From Mesaphorura yosii (lineage: Eukaryota; Arthropoda; Collembola; Poduromorpha; Tullbergiidae): a stretch of DNA of 64,000 nt. A program made the translations under genes and the position numbers. Shown in pieces: positions 12,201 to 25,900 of this stretch (position 1 is its first letter; the number at the start of each line of letters is the position of its first letter). Location of the stretch: assembly GCA_009869945.1 (NCBI GenBank), contig WIXG01000102.1, positions 124,001 through 188,000 on the forward strand. Direction: 5' to 3'. A model generated the notes under the pieces. It did no database searches. It saw only the letters and a program-made list of their open reading frames with translations, and was not told the origin of the DNA.

Positions 12201-15200
12201 CTTCATGCAGCTGTGCCCGCCACATTCTCTGGCAGAGTAAGTTTAAAAGCATTTCGTATTGCATTCAAGCAGAAGATGAAGATCGAGAAGAAAACTTGAC
12301 TCTTTTCATTGCACACAAACGAAAACTAAGTATAAATGCTTGTGTTGCTGTTATTGTTGTTGTTGCCTCAGCGAAACAGAATAACAGCATTGGGCATACA
12401 CTTTGAATGCTCAGGTTCAGTGCCTGAAGCTCCTTCAGGGTTTTTCGTTCGTTCGTTCATTCCGTTTCTCTTTCTCTTCTTGACGTATGTTTGGAATCTT
12501 TACAAGCTCCGAGATCCGACCCGACATGAAATTGAGTTTGGGCTCCGAGGTTCGGAAAATACAATTTCGGGCCATGCTGAATCATTTTGCGAATTTACAG
12601 TGCACAACTTCAAGTGGCTTCAATTTGCAAAGTTCATTTGAGCAATTTAACCCTTCCTTCGTCTGCATCTGCATCCTCACTCACATCCACACCAACGTCT
12701 CATCTTTCGTTTCTTATACGGCATTCTGGCACAATTGAAATTCTGGATATGCATCCTCATTTTGTGCGGCATGCTTTCACATTCAGCGTTATGAGAGTGA
12801 GGAAGAGGCGTCTGTGTCCTTCATTGCGCTCATCATGTAACAATATACGCGTGAAATCTTTGATAGTGCATCTCCAGCTAGAACTTGAGACACCGTACTG
12901 AATAGAAAAGAAAACTGTTCCCCCTCCATTAAAAGCATAAAGGAATAGCGGACGGGGTTTTCTTTTCATTGCGATCGCGATCGGAATCTTGAGATCTTTC
13001 GTCGTCTTGCACAATTATTCTGTTGCTGCTCCGAATGAAACGCAAAGCAGTGCAAAAAACGCTACACAGCACAATTCAATTTCGAGCCTAATTTATAAAC
13101 ACCATAATTTAGTTTTGCTCCACGAATGATTACATTACGGATTAATACATTGTATCGACAAAAATCTACACGGAGCACAATATGTGGGAATAAATGACTG
13201 TTGAAGTGTTAATAGAAATATATTTTCTGTACACAGGGCTGTGTTGTATGCGGTGTGCCGGAAACAAACTGGGAACTGGTGTCGAGTTCGCTGTGTACGT
13301 AATTATTAAATTGAATTAGCACCAGGGTCCATGAAGAGAAGGGGTTGAGCCGAATTTGCCGAAGTTGTGCGGGAGGGGTTGTTCCGAATGATCCGATTAA
13401 TTGGTTACACGGTTATACGAGCTTCACTGAGCTCAACTCGGTCCAGCATCTCAAACTTTGGTGTTACGATTGTGATTCGACTGAAACTGCATTCGATTTC
13501 AGTTGGAATGAAAGACGGCTTGATGATTTTATTCTTAGATTGCATCTCTCGGACATGATCATCGGGAGCATGAATCTGAAGTTCAATTCATGTTCATGAC
13601 TGCCTTTGAATCTCCGCTCCGACTACTCGCACTGCTACTTTTGGTCCTGTTTAGTATGCTCAGTGATTATTGTGATTATTATTTTATGAAGAGTCATTCT
13701 AATTTCGGATGAGCGTAAATGTAGGCCAACTACGTCTGGTCTCCCGTAATGGACAGCAGAAGAGGGCAACGGCAACGTGTAATCAGCAGCCAGCCTTGGA
13801 CAGCGCATTTGAATGAACAGGACGATGCAAACCTGAGCGGAGAGCCCACAGAGCGATGATACTTGTACGAGTGCGAGAAGTGGTAATAAACCAACCGAGT
13901 TTTGAAAGTTTTATTTCCTTCGGACACGAGAATGCACTTTTTGTAAGGAGTCGGCCCTTAATTTTCATTCCAGCAACGTGTATACATTTTGATTACTAAA
14001 GTATACATCTACCACGATCACTCGTATAGACAGCGAAAGCCGTGTGCTGCGGAGAATTCATATGTCTGGTTTACGATATTCAATAAAAAAAAAGGGCCGG
14101 GGGCACTTCAAGGTTGCTCTTTTCCGTGCGTCTTGACGGACGACGGCTAGCCTGAGCTGAATAAGAATAAAATCAGAAATGTCAGAAGCCCACAAAGAAG
14201 CAGCAGCAGGAGCGAGGCAATAATGATACACAGCAAGAAACCTTCCTCCGTTTTAAAAGGGATTAACGAATGGAAGAAGTGAGTGATTTCGGCGAAGAAG
14301 GACAACAATGAAGGCCGAGCAGTTGCCGGCCGGCCAGGTAAACTCCACACACACAAAAAGAGCATCCGCATGCTCGCTGCCTTCCTTTGCGAAATCTGTA
14401 ATTTATTACCTAAATTTCATAGTGCACATGTCAATTCAGAGAAGAAATCAAGCTCATAAGCAAATGTGAATTTTATCTCCGCATCTTAAACCCGATTGAA
14501 TTCTCAAGGCTTCAAGGCTCCAAGAATAAGTCAAAGAGACTTAAGAGAATCACCACAGATTTATTTAAAACGTGTTTTAAAAGACGGACTTGCACTTCCA
14601 AAATATCGTATTACTACTTATTGAACGGCCAGACAACCGTCCTGCCGTCCATGCACTCACTCTCATCGCTCTATCTTTATTCTCCTCGACTGTCGTCAAG
14701 CGAAGGAGATTCTCAGCAAGTTGTCAAGTCCACTTTAAGATTTTAGTTCCTCGTCTGCAGTTGGTCGCATTGTTTCCATTTACCCTCATAAAAAATAAGA
14801 CAAGAGTCGATACGGGACGCAATAACTAGGTTACAGCTTTATTTCAGTCAGCGCAGAAAACTTGGTTAATAGACTCAGACACATTGTCACATATCTAGCA
14901 TATGCGCAACAATGATAATCTTCGATGGGGATTAATGTTTACTTAATTCTTCATGTGGTCAGTGTTTACTTTATTGAAAGAGAATGTGACGAATTTTGAA
15001 TTTTGAAAGCACATCTTATAAAAACTCCAGCCCCGTCACCGTCAATATTAAAGTGTATCTTATCGTCCAGGTCGAGCTGAGTACATAAAATATGCCGTCT
15101 GCTCTGTTTTTAATGGGAAAATGATAATTCCTACTCCACTATTTTACGCGCTTCCTTCTTCGAAACAGTCAACTGGAATAAAGTTCCCTTCTTCTTTGAG

Positions 15201-18200
15201 ACAGAGCCTGGGTCCATAAAACTAATCAAGGACTAACTTATGAATAAAATTATCTGGAAAAATGACGACTCGGTGATTTCTTTGTCAAAATCTCAGCTTT
15301 TATGCTAATCTACAACTTTCTCACGACGGACGTTGTCTATAAATAAGAACATAATTCAAAGAATTTGACGGCTAAAGTGCCTGCATCTGCAAACAATGTG
15401 GGTAAACGTGCCATTAAGCACAGAAATCGAAAAGTCAAAGTCGTAAATAGTTTCTGCCTGTAAACAAAGACATAAAATCAGAATGCTTTGCCAGAATACA
15501 TCGCGGCGCCTTGCAAATCGTGTGATCTCATTCATTTTCGGCGTCTTCTGGAATTCGCATAAATTACGAGGTCGAGAGCTGTGCAATTCTGAGCCATAAA
15601 TCAAGAACTAATTAATGAAGTCATTCGTTAGGCTAACACAAAGCATTTCCACATCCAAAACCAAACGACTCACCAAATCTTCTGTACTTGTTCATGTTGT
15701 AAAGTTCAATTTGCCGGTTTACTTTATTGAGGAGGAACTTTCAACACCACTCATCCGCCTGGTTATCACTCTCGTGTCGTTCTCGCTTTTATTTTCAATC
15801 CTTTCGCTTTTGTTCGATAAGGAGCTGGCTGTTTACCTAAGCGAAATGGATTTCGAGAATGCAAACACGCAATTGATTCAATCACAACAGGCTCAAATCA
15901 AACATTTCATTTGCTTCATTAACTTTTAAAATGAGTTCATTCCGAGTGAATCAACCGAACTCTAGCTTGTGTCCACTGTTGAGTGTTTAATGATTCACTG
16001 AAGTATCCATCGCTTGTTGATCAAATAATCCAGTTCTTCTTCCGTCCGCCTCTCTCTAATCTTCTTCAAACAGAGCAGCTCAGGCAAATGCTCAAGTCAA
16101 AAGTGATGATGATATGCAATTATGTATATTCCGCTGCTCAAAGTGCATCTAAGCCGAAGTGTAAATAAGCCAGCGCATCTTTCTGTACGTTCGCATCTCA
16201 GATGAAGATAATGAGCCCGATTGCATGCCATGGCGAAGGAAATGGGAAAATACCAGAGCAAAGCATGGTAAAGAGTTGATCAAACTTCAAAGGAAAGCGA
16301 CAAACAGCAAAGCCAAGCGCATGCAAAGTCGACAAATGTTGTACCAACATTTTGTGGTCAATTTTGACTCCATTTCCGTATAACTTGAGTATGGCACCAA
16401 ATTGATATTCCGTGTACTTCGTGAACTCTGTGAGCGGATGGAAGTGCAGGTTATTGATTTGTTTACACTCGACTTCAAAGCGTATTGACTCCGCAACAGA
16501 TATGAGCCGATAATGACGGTAATTAAATAATGACTGACTGAGTTTAGTTCAGTGATTCACAGACACGTACGTAAATATAGACCAATATATCTCATCGCCT
16601 GACAAATGGACTTGCTGAAGCCACCACCACTCGCTTATTGCCTTACTTGGAAGTAGCTAAAAAGAAGTAAAACATCACAGTACCAAAAATGTTCCTGACT
16701 GTGAGTCGATCTGTCATCGCAGGATTATAATTTAATTTAAATTGTCACGCGGATTGAAAACAGAATCATTAAACTGTCATCCTTCGCAGTTTGGAATAAC
16801 AATGCGTCTAATTTGTGGATTAACGACAGTCGGAAATGGATATTTAAAGCTATGCTCGAATGAATCATTCATCAGTAATGCGATCGCTCGCTGTTGTCAT
16901 TGTCTTCGTTCAGGACTTGACCAGAGGCAAGTTGGTGATGCATCAATCGAAGATTTGAATGACCTCACACAGGCTGTTTCTTTCTTGCCTCCAACTGTTT
17001 GCGTTTGTGTTTTAATGCACTAAAAGACAGGAAATGCCTCAAACCTAATACGAGAATTAGAAGGGAAAAGGTTGACACGATCCAATCTTTAATGTTTTTA
17101 CATTTGTCACATGTCGTTTAAGATTTTATGTGAAAAGCACCATACGTTCATGTCATAATTATTATTGCATTGCGCTATTATTGTTACTATTCCATATGCA
17201 CATAATTTATATTCCAGGATCCCAAACAAGTAGCCATATCTATACATTTAGTTTCGCTACTTATTACAAATGTTGAATACGCTTATGATTGTTCTTGTTC
17301 TTGTCCACAAGGAGATAAGAATGGCCCAGAAAGAATCAAGAAGAACAAGGTCAGGGATTTTAAGCTTAGAATTTCACTGTCACTTCGTTTGAAAAATTCA
17401 GAAGAAAGCGAAAGGGTCAACAATGTTACTTTATATGTGATTATTCACTCGACTTGTCCTAACTCGAGTGGTTCACATTGTGATGGGGTATTTTGCATGC
17501 TGTCGGCTTTGGAGCCTGAGAATAACGCGGCTACAACCGGCTCGGGACATGTCCGTATTTTAAAATTCTTTCCGCAGTCAACGCGTCCGACATGGCAGAG
17601 TCGTTCCAAAATCAACATCACACCACCTTAAGCTCACTCAGGCAACCACGCTCAAAGGCGACCATAGCTTGGCTTTTGAGTTGCTAAGTAAAAAAGTCAA
17701 GTCCTGAATAAATAACAAAGATGATGTGTGTTTAATAATTTTCTGACATTTATTTAATATACACAGTAGCAGCAAAGAAAATTCAACAAATAACTTTGCT
17801 CGAGAAAAGCGTACGGAGAGGACTGAGGACAGGAACAAGTGCCGTTGCTGAGTAGCACGAAAATTAAAGATTACAATACGTGAAAAGACGCAGAAGCAGG
17901 AAAAGTGACACATTAGTCATACAAACTTATCCTGTCTCTTACCACTGCTGCTCCATCGCATTGTTGTTGTTACAAAGCACCAGCACAAAATCTGGCAAGA
18001 AAAATTCCTTCCTCTTCAGTCGCTTAATAACAGGCATTCTTTTTATGCGTACACTTTACAAATTTTTAAATCTGTTTGCTGCTACCGTAAAAATGTTCTG
18101 CTGCGCGTCTGAGTTGAACCACAGCAGGAGTTTCTTAAACGCCAGAATTTACATTTTTTTTATTTTTCTGGCTTTAACAGCAGCCGAGAATAAAGTGTGT

Positions 18201-21200
18201 GTGATACGCAAAGGGTTGTGAGAATTAGTTAAGGGTTAAACGAAAAGGAATTTAGTTGCTCTGAATTCCGTTGCTGGATCAATCATGTCAGTCGACAGTA
18301 GCCAAACACCGGACTCACATTTTCATGAATTGCGGCTTCACAAAGATAGAATTTTCCGAAACAAGTAACACGGAGCTGTACATTCTGGACCAAATGGGAA
18401 ATTAATTCGTAACATGGCAATTTTGACTCTGAATTCTGAATTTTAGACCTGAAGTCATTAGAAGGAAATGTTTCAGTGTGCCAGACATTTCATTATGAAA
18501 AATCTGTGTTTCTAATTTCTCTGCGATTATCGCGGCACCTTTCCACGAACATCATTGGGAGATTTAGAAAATTGCTCATTTATGATGCAGTCTTCGAGCC
18601 AACGTGCCTAAATTACATAACCAAAGGTAAGTTATTGCATTCAAGGCAATGCAAAGACTTTCGAAGAAGGAGAAATGTCAACCCATCTGTACAGATTTGA
18701 TCGTTCTGCATGTAAAATTGGACGCAGAACAAGAACAAAGCTAATTATAATTATGGATACGAAGGATTGACATGCGAGGAACAAGTTTTGCAACAACACG
18801 TTACACACCTGTCGAGTACGCCAGCAAACATAATTGTATCAGGCCAAGAGCAAAAGGAAGAGGAGACGACGTTAATGATGGACATGATTATATTGATAAT
18901 GATAATTATGCTGCAACGCGATGCAGTCCACCTACGTACCGACTTCTTACATGCCATTCATCTCAGTTTATTAGTAGAGATAATTTTTGACAGTAAAATA
19001 CGCATACATGAAATGCGAAACGAAGCACACCTTCCTCGCTTCCACCTGCGTGCAAATGCTCTAAATAATTACATTTGGCAGAATCCAGATCAAGTTTTTG
19101 TCTTGAAATTTTGCAGCAGGTTGACGTTGTGCGTGTGCGTGTACATGTGTGTAATTTATTCTTATGGCTGCAGCCAAGTGTCAACCTCTTCACTTTTCAA
19201 TCCAATTTGCGTTTGGCGTTGGTTTCCCTTAGTTCAGCATGATTATCGTGACAAACCTGCACTCTGAGTAAACGAAGTGTACGGAGAGGAGCGAGTGGAG
19301 ACGAACGTAAGTCTAATTTTCTTGAAAACTTACAAAAAAAAGTCACCATTACAATGTTACAATTGCAATTATTTGTCTGTGCGTTTTACACCAAAAGGAC
19401 GTCGGAAGAGGAAGACGCCACGAACATGTTTGCATTTTGTTTCCCATTCCATTTCACATTTTTTGCTAACGCAAACGCGAGCGTTCTCTCCTTTTTATTT
19501 TAATGAGATTGCTTGTATTCTCTGTGTTCTTTACGTAGTGTGAATAATATTTATTGCGGAGAGAAATAATAAAAGTACGAATAATAATATAATAAATGCA
19601 CGACATGTTGATAAAGTGGGTACGGATGCATGCACACAGACACAGACTTCTGACATTGACATTTTGACTCGCGTAAGTACTTGCAAACAACCAGGAGATG
19701 GAAAGTCTTGACATTTTTATGCACGGCGACGAGCATGCAGCATGCTTGCACTGCCAGTCAGTCACTAAACAAATGTGTACTCTACTCTGTGGCAAAAAAC
19801 GTCCCGCAAAACGAGATTCTAATGCCGCGCTAACGATAAATGTGCATCTTGACGCTTGGCTCACAGCTTCCGTTTTTATTGAGTGCGCACTTCCAGAAAT
19901 TGCTTCTTCAAAATCAACCAAACCAAACACATGCGACACATAACTTGCTACTTCGTGTTCTGAGGCGGGATGCGTGCGACCAGGAAATATGTGCGTAGTG
20001 AACCGGAATGAAATGAAAAAATACAGGCGCTGGTATGAAAAGTGCTTTTTGTGTTTATTTTGCTTTCTTCGATAGAGACTTACTTTCGGTTATCATTTTG
20101 GCAACGTTCAGTTCTCCGCACAGTGTGTGAGATGCAGGAGTCAGATTCCGCGTTGGATTGAATGGGAGTTGGCAAATGGCAAGTTTGAGGATGATGTACG
20201 ATTCCGTGCAATTCACCACGGCTTAAGTAATGTGGTGTCATGATCTGCCGGCGAAAGACATATTTCAAGCAGTGCAATAGAGTTCGATGGGATGTTTGCA
20301 AACTGTCTGCGACTGGATCTCTGCTAAACAAGGTGTATTAAGCGAGCAGGCGTTCACAGAATGGCGGAATTTGCATGACTTAGCCATTCGTCGGGTTTTT
20401 ATTTGCACCTCATTTGTTATCATTGATCGCCAGATTTCACATTCATGCCCGGCATTTCAAAATTCTTACTTTTGCCCTAAATTTTACTTACTCTGTGTTT
20501 GTACATAGCAGTGTACATTATGTTTCGCATTTCAAAGGCCTCGGGTGATGCATGTTCCATGTGCCGTTGTTATGCAATGGTTGTTGCGAAAGGTTGGGAG
20601 TGCTCATTGTGAGCGAGATTTTAATTAAAATTTTTAGTATGAAAGCGAAAGAAGTGAATGCGAATATGATAAATATTTCTGTCATTTGTGAGTGCAATCT
20701 GCGAGCAAGATCAAAGGCGAAGAGTTCTGCTGCAAAGTCTGCACATTGCAGAAAGGAAGTCTGTCACTTGAGAATGCTAAAAATACCTGTACAATGAGTA
20801 AAACAACTTCGTCCGCGTACTTGCCGTGCTGGTTAACAATATGAATGTCTGTGACTATGACGATTTGTACTGTATTTAGAAGAATGGAGATCGACCGCGG
20901 TGAGGGACGGCGGACCGGGGAGAAGGACGAAGAAACGAGAGTCGGACCACCCAACCATGTCTCTCATCATCATAAATAATCATCTATCCACTTAAATTAC
21001 AATTTTAGCGATGAACTTAACGTTAAGCACAGAGCAGTGTGCATCGCACTGCTCGCTGTTTTATTGCCATTGTTGGTGACGTTTTTCTCCGTAACAAGAA
21101 CTTGATACTCACGAATGCCTGGCACGGAGATGGACAAGAGACTGGCGCAAGAAGTTTATTGAGGCTCACGATGAACTTTCCATTCTCATTGTCATCGTCT

Positions 21201-22902
21201 GCACATTTATTTATAAACACAAGCAAAGATGAGGACGACGACGACGGCTTGGAGTATCTAATTTCACGAGAGCACGAAGTACAAACTGCTTGTTTGCCGA
21301 ATACGACCCATATACGACAATTGCAGGCGAGGACGAGGACATGATCTCCGTTGATCTCGAGGAATAAAGTATTCGCCTTATTATTATGGACTTTTTCTGC
21401 GTAATAAAAGAGTTTTTCTTTTCAGTGAGATTTTTTGCTTGCCTTGGCCAGGTTTTGTTAAGGAAAAGATTTTGCTGCTTATTACGTGTATCTCGTTATT
21501 ATCACAGGAATCAAGAACACAATATAGTTTAGTTTGGCCTGCATTATAGAAAAAATAAATGTAACATTTAATGTAAAGGAGAACGAGAAAAAGAAACTGG
21601 GATGGAAGATGATGATGATGAAATGGAAAATCTCAAACTGTGAAAATGGTCATAAAAATCAGCAGGAGAGAGATATTTTTTCCTTTTCTTCTTTTCCTTC
21701 TACATCTCGTTACTCTGCCACTCGTTACTGCATTTGATGTGCCTGCCCTGGTGCCGTGCTCACTGCTAAAAAGAAGATTCTCGCTTCACAATCGTAATTT
21801 CTCTACATTAGCTTTGTACTTGAAGAATAAACTCAACTCCTCTGATAACGACACGGCAGAGACATGGCAGCCTTCATGACGGAGTTCAACGCAAGATTTA
21901 GAACAGAATGGCTGAAGTGTTTGGAAAATGGATGATGTTGTGGGAAACTGCAAAAATCACTATCACCTATCACTTATCACGTGTCACAGGACTCGGGCTC
22001 CGGCCGTAGGGATTTCTGATGACCTGATCTCTGACTTCATCCAGAAGTCACTCACACCCACATACTTTCCGGACCAACATTCTTGTTTGGGTGCACGAGT
22101 TCTGAAAACAGGCGCAGACCAGACGCCGACTCCGGCGCGGATCAGTTTGTTCATGACACGTTAATTGTGTTGCCAAACTAATAATAGTGATGGTGAACGG
22201 TAACGATAACTGGAACTGGTTAAGAACAAGGAAGGAAGTGCAAAGGGTTGACGCGCAAGTTTTATCTTTAAAATATTACGGTGTCCATAGAACCGATGCA
22301 CGCGGCGCGGCTCAGCAATGCGGGGGCCAACTAGAATGAAGGGCGACGTAAAGAAAATTTTATACATTTGAACTTTAACCCCAACCTTCACATTGCTAAC
22401 CTCATAACTTTTCAAAGTGGAAGAATATGACGAGGAAAAAGGATTACGGTTATGAGTACAATTACGGCGAGACGGGATGCTGAGAGTTCCGAACAGAGCC
22501 AACAAGCAAGAGAGCAAGTTGGTGAGAAAAGGGAGGAAAACTGTTGCCAGTTAATGCCAGCTATTTTTCTCCTTAAAATCATTCTCTTTTCTTTTCCAAC
22601 GTTTAATTTTTATAATTTGACTCGTTTATTTCAACAAGACCGCGATGGTGGTCCTTCTTCTGGTTTTTCTTCATACAACCTCCCGAACACTTAATAATAT
22701 TGCTCAGTTCTTACCTTTTCTGTCACCCAGGAAGAGTTACGGCGTTATAATAGCCAAAACCATCCGTACACAATGCAAATACGCAAAACTTGTTGTGGCC
22801 GCTCGGATAAATAACCGACCAGTGCAAAAAGTTTAGTCAAGATAGGACGAAGTGGTCTGGCTTGCTTTTCAACATGGTTAAGATACACGCAACCACTTTT
22901 TT
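9274..22902. other. No recognisable gene (9,274-22,902)
   Basis: Only short open frames occur here (up to 166 codons, at 18767-19267, without an ATG start). Their translations are rich in Cys, His and Ser and carry no domain I can name. Small GAC-type and GAT-type trinucleotide runs occur near 21235 and 21610. I see no spliced exon chain. Confidence 0.45.
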
Positions 22903-22961
22903 CAACAAATTTGTAAATTCTTGCTTGTTGGCAAATTTGTTGATTTTAATCAAGCAAGAAT
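22903..22961. repeat. Two interlocked perfect inverted repeats
   Basis: caacaaatttg (22903-22913) pairs with caaatttgttg (22932-22942), and attcttgcttg (22917-22927) pairs with caagcaagaat (22951-22961). Both pairs are perfect over 11 bp and their arms alternate (A-B-A'-B'), the topology of a pseudoknot rather than a nested hairpin. No gene is recognisable around them. Confidence 0.6.
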
Positions 22962-25900
22962 AATTAATCAATTTGCATGTAACAACATTTTCTGCGCTCA
23001 GTTTTGCATACGAGGGAATGACAAAGGAGAAAATGACAAATTTGATGCCGCAACACAGTTTTTGATGAAAAGCAGAAATGTGACGTGCTGCACCGCACAC
23101 AGGACGAGTTTGGGGTTTGATTGCGAATTTGGCAGTGAATCGATTAAAATTGCGTGTCTGTGGGTCATCTGTCGCATCGTGACCGACTGCGATCAAGAAT
23201 AACCCAACAAGCGTAAGCGGAGGACGGTGCTCGTCATTGTCAACGCAAGGACGTTTCCAATTTCTCATCTTTCAGGTCCTGTTCTGAATACGAGTGACCG
23301 TATCTTAAGGTCTTGTGTCGCGTCCCGTGGCGTCGTTGAAAAACAAATCCTTAATTGGTTGTTATTGTTATTGTAGAGCAAGAATGAGTCCAGAACATTG
23401 TATTGTTTGGTTACGCTGAGCTTATGCCATCCCTTTTGTGTGCGGTACCGTTCAGCATGATGGATCATTCCATTGTTCAGACCTTACTCTTTGGGAATAC
23501 GCGAGTGCATGTGTAAAATGTAAACCCAGAGTGATTTGAGGGATTTGTCTTGACCGGCCGACACTAAGCCAGAGCTGAGGCCCGAATTGGCAGGATGACC
23601 TTGCGTCTTAACTTGCGCGCATGAATGCGAATTCGTGCGATAATCTTTGGTAGTAATTGCGATTGACCCGAATTCCTGAAAGGCTTACAATCGGCATCAA
23701 TTGTGAGACTCGTTTTCAGGAAGTCAGAGTATTTCATTTTTCTCGCGTCTTGTGAGCATAATTGTAATTGATCTTCTTTGAGTGCATGACGAATCGTCAA
23801 GGAAGACCTACCATTCGGTCATCATGCGGCATAGGCAAGGAATAAGAAATGAAATTTCGAGGCAAATGCGTTGCAATGCAGCAGTTCTTTGTGTTTCGTA
23901 ACGCACGCATATTAAATAACAGATACATAAATCTGCCAAATACTGCACAGCTCGAGAAGTATCCGATTCTTCTTCGTCGCGTCTTCCTCTCTGGCCTTGC
24001 CTGACTTGCTCACGAATAAATAACCACTGCGTTACATTCACGCACGCATAGTAAACAGAATTGTATGGCAGAGCCGCCCTTTCGCCCGCACTGCATAACA
24101 TTGCGTCGCATGTGCAAATGTAGGGATTCGCTGCTCGGGAATCTCGAGTACAAGCACAAATTAATTCATGAGATTCCAGTACAGCATGATAATAATACCG
24201 CTTAAAGCACTTGCGAGCAGCACTTTATTATGCAGGCTTTTGCGCGAGCCACGCTTCCAACAATTGACTGCAACACAATTTGACCTTGCTGGAGAAGGCA
24301 TTGGCGTTGCCGCTGGATTTTGAAAATTTGATTTGATTTGGAAATCCAGGAAAATCCACCAGAACAATAAAGTGTTGACCTATTCGTACTCTCGCATGTG
24401 AAGGAGATGGAGGAGCGCACCATTAAAGAAATAGGGCAATGAATCTTCACCCGCGCGATGCACTCGCCCCGTCGTGTTTAAGTATCAGCTTTTATTTGAA
24501 ATCAAAATATCCAATTTCAAGCGTTCGGGGGATACCGATCCCAGCTTTTACTTGTCTCGCTTGTATTATGTGTATCTGGTCTCATCATCAAATTCTTAAA
24601 TATCAATCTTGGCACCAGCACTTGCGCCGCAATCGCCGGGCTGCATCTTTGTATTGTGACGATGCCAAGCGCAGACATTTGGTAATTCGTATCATTTTGC
24701 TTCGCCGTGCTACAATAATAATAGAGACGTACAATTCAAAGCATTCGAATTGGATTGAATTTCCTACTTTTCGTGCTCGCGTCTCCGGTTTAAAGCGACG
24801 GCGACGACGATATAAATGACATCCATCCAATTAGTCTGACGAAGATCAACATTTGTCAGGAACAGGACAAGCAGAACAGAACTGAACAGAGACGAGTCAG
24901 GGATGAAGGAAAAATCGGAATTGAACTTGTGCCTGCTGTAAAGTACCGTTCAGAATGCACACGCATAGCGTAAGAGTAACTGAATCTCTGATCCGACGTT
25001 CGTTTGTCTCCTGTATGCCATCCTCGTCATAGTACGTTGGTTTAGGTCTAGGTCATCATCCCGCCGATGCTGCTGCAGTGCAGTGCAAGCATGGTTACAT
25101 TGGGCAATGCACTGCATATTGTGTAATGATCCTGGTGATCAATCCCGACTTCCTGCCCTTCCCCAAGCCGCCCTGCTTCGCGAGAAAACTGGCCCCGCGT
25201 CGCTGTTGGGAGGCCTGCGAGGTTTCAAATTCATCTTTTTGTTTAAAAGACGAAAGACGAGAACGTGGAAGAGACACAAGAAGACGGAATTCGAATATCA
25301 TTTTCAGACCGAGTCCGGGCTCGGACGAGTTTGACATTCAATATTTAGAGTATGTTTTGTTTTGAAGAGGGTCCAAGCAAAAGTGTCACTGCAGACAAGA
25401 GAGCTGCCCCGGTCCCTTGTCATTTATTGAGTGTCAGGTTCCATGGAAAAGTGTCACTCCAGTTGGTGAGCAACCATGACCACTCTGTAAACTATCAACC
25501 ATAACCACCCACGAAACGAGGAACAGAGAAAGACCAGCGAGTGGAGTCGAGCACACTGTAAATCATTAAGAGAGAATTGCTCATGGCCCGAAATTTGTCC
25601 AATTTAGAATATAGACCCGACTCAAGCTATGACTGAAGCAACCTTCCTTCTCTTCACGATTCACGGGTCCTCGGTAATTGGTAGCGTGCCTCCTGCGAAG
25701 CCGCTCTGCGCTTGCTGCGTGCTCCAAATTTTTCATTCTGTGATGCAACAAGCAAGACGTGCTGCCAGTGCCACTGTCGTACCAAAAGAATCATTACACC
25801 AGAATTAATGAATGATTATTAATGGAGTACACATGGCACTTTTTGGTTAACAAGACATGGACAAATTTCGAGGCCAGTTCAGTCACACTCGCAGTTCCCT

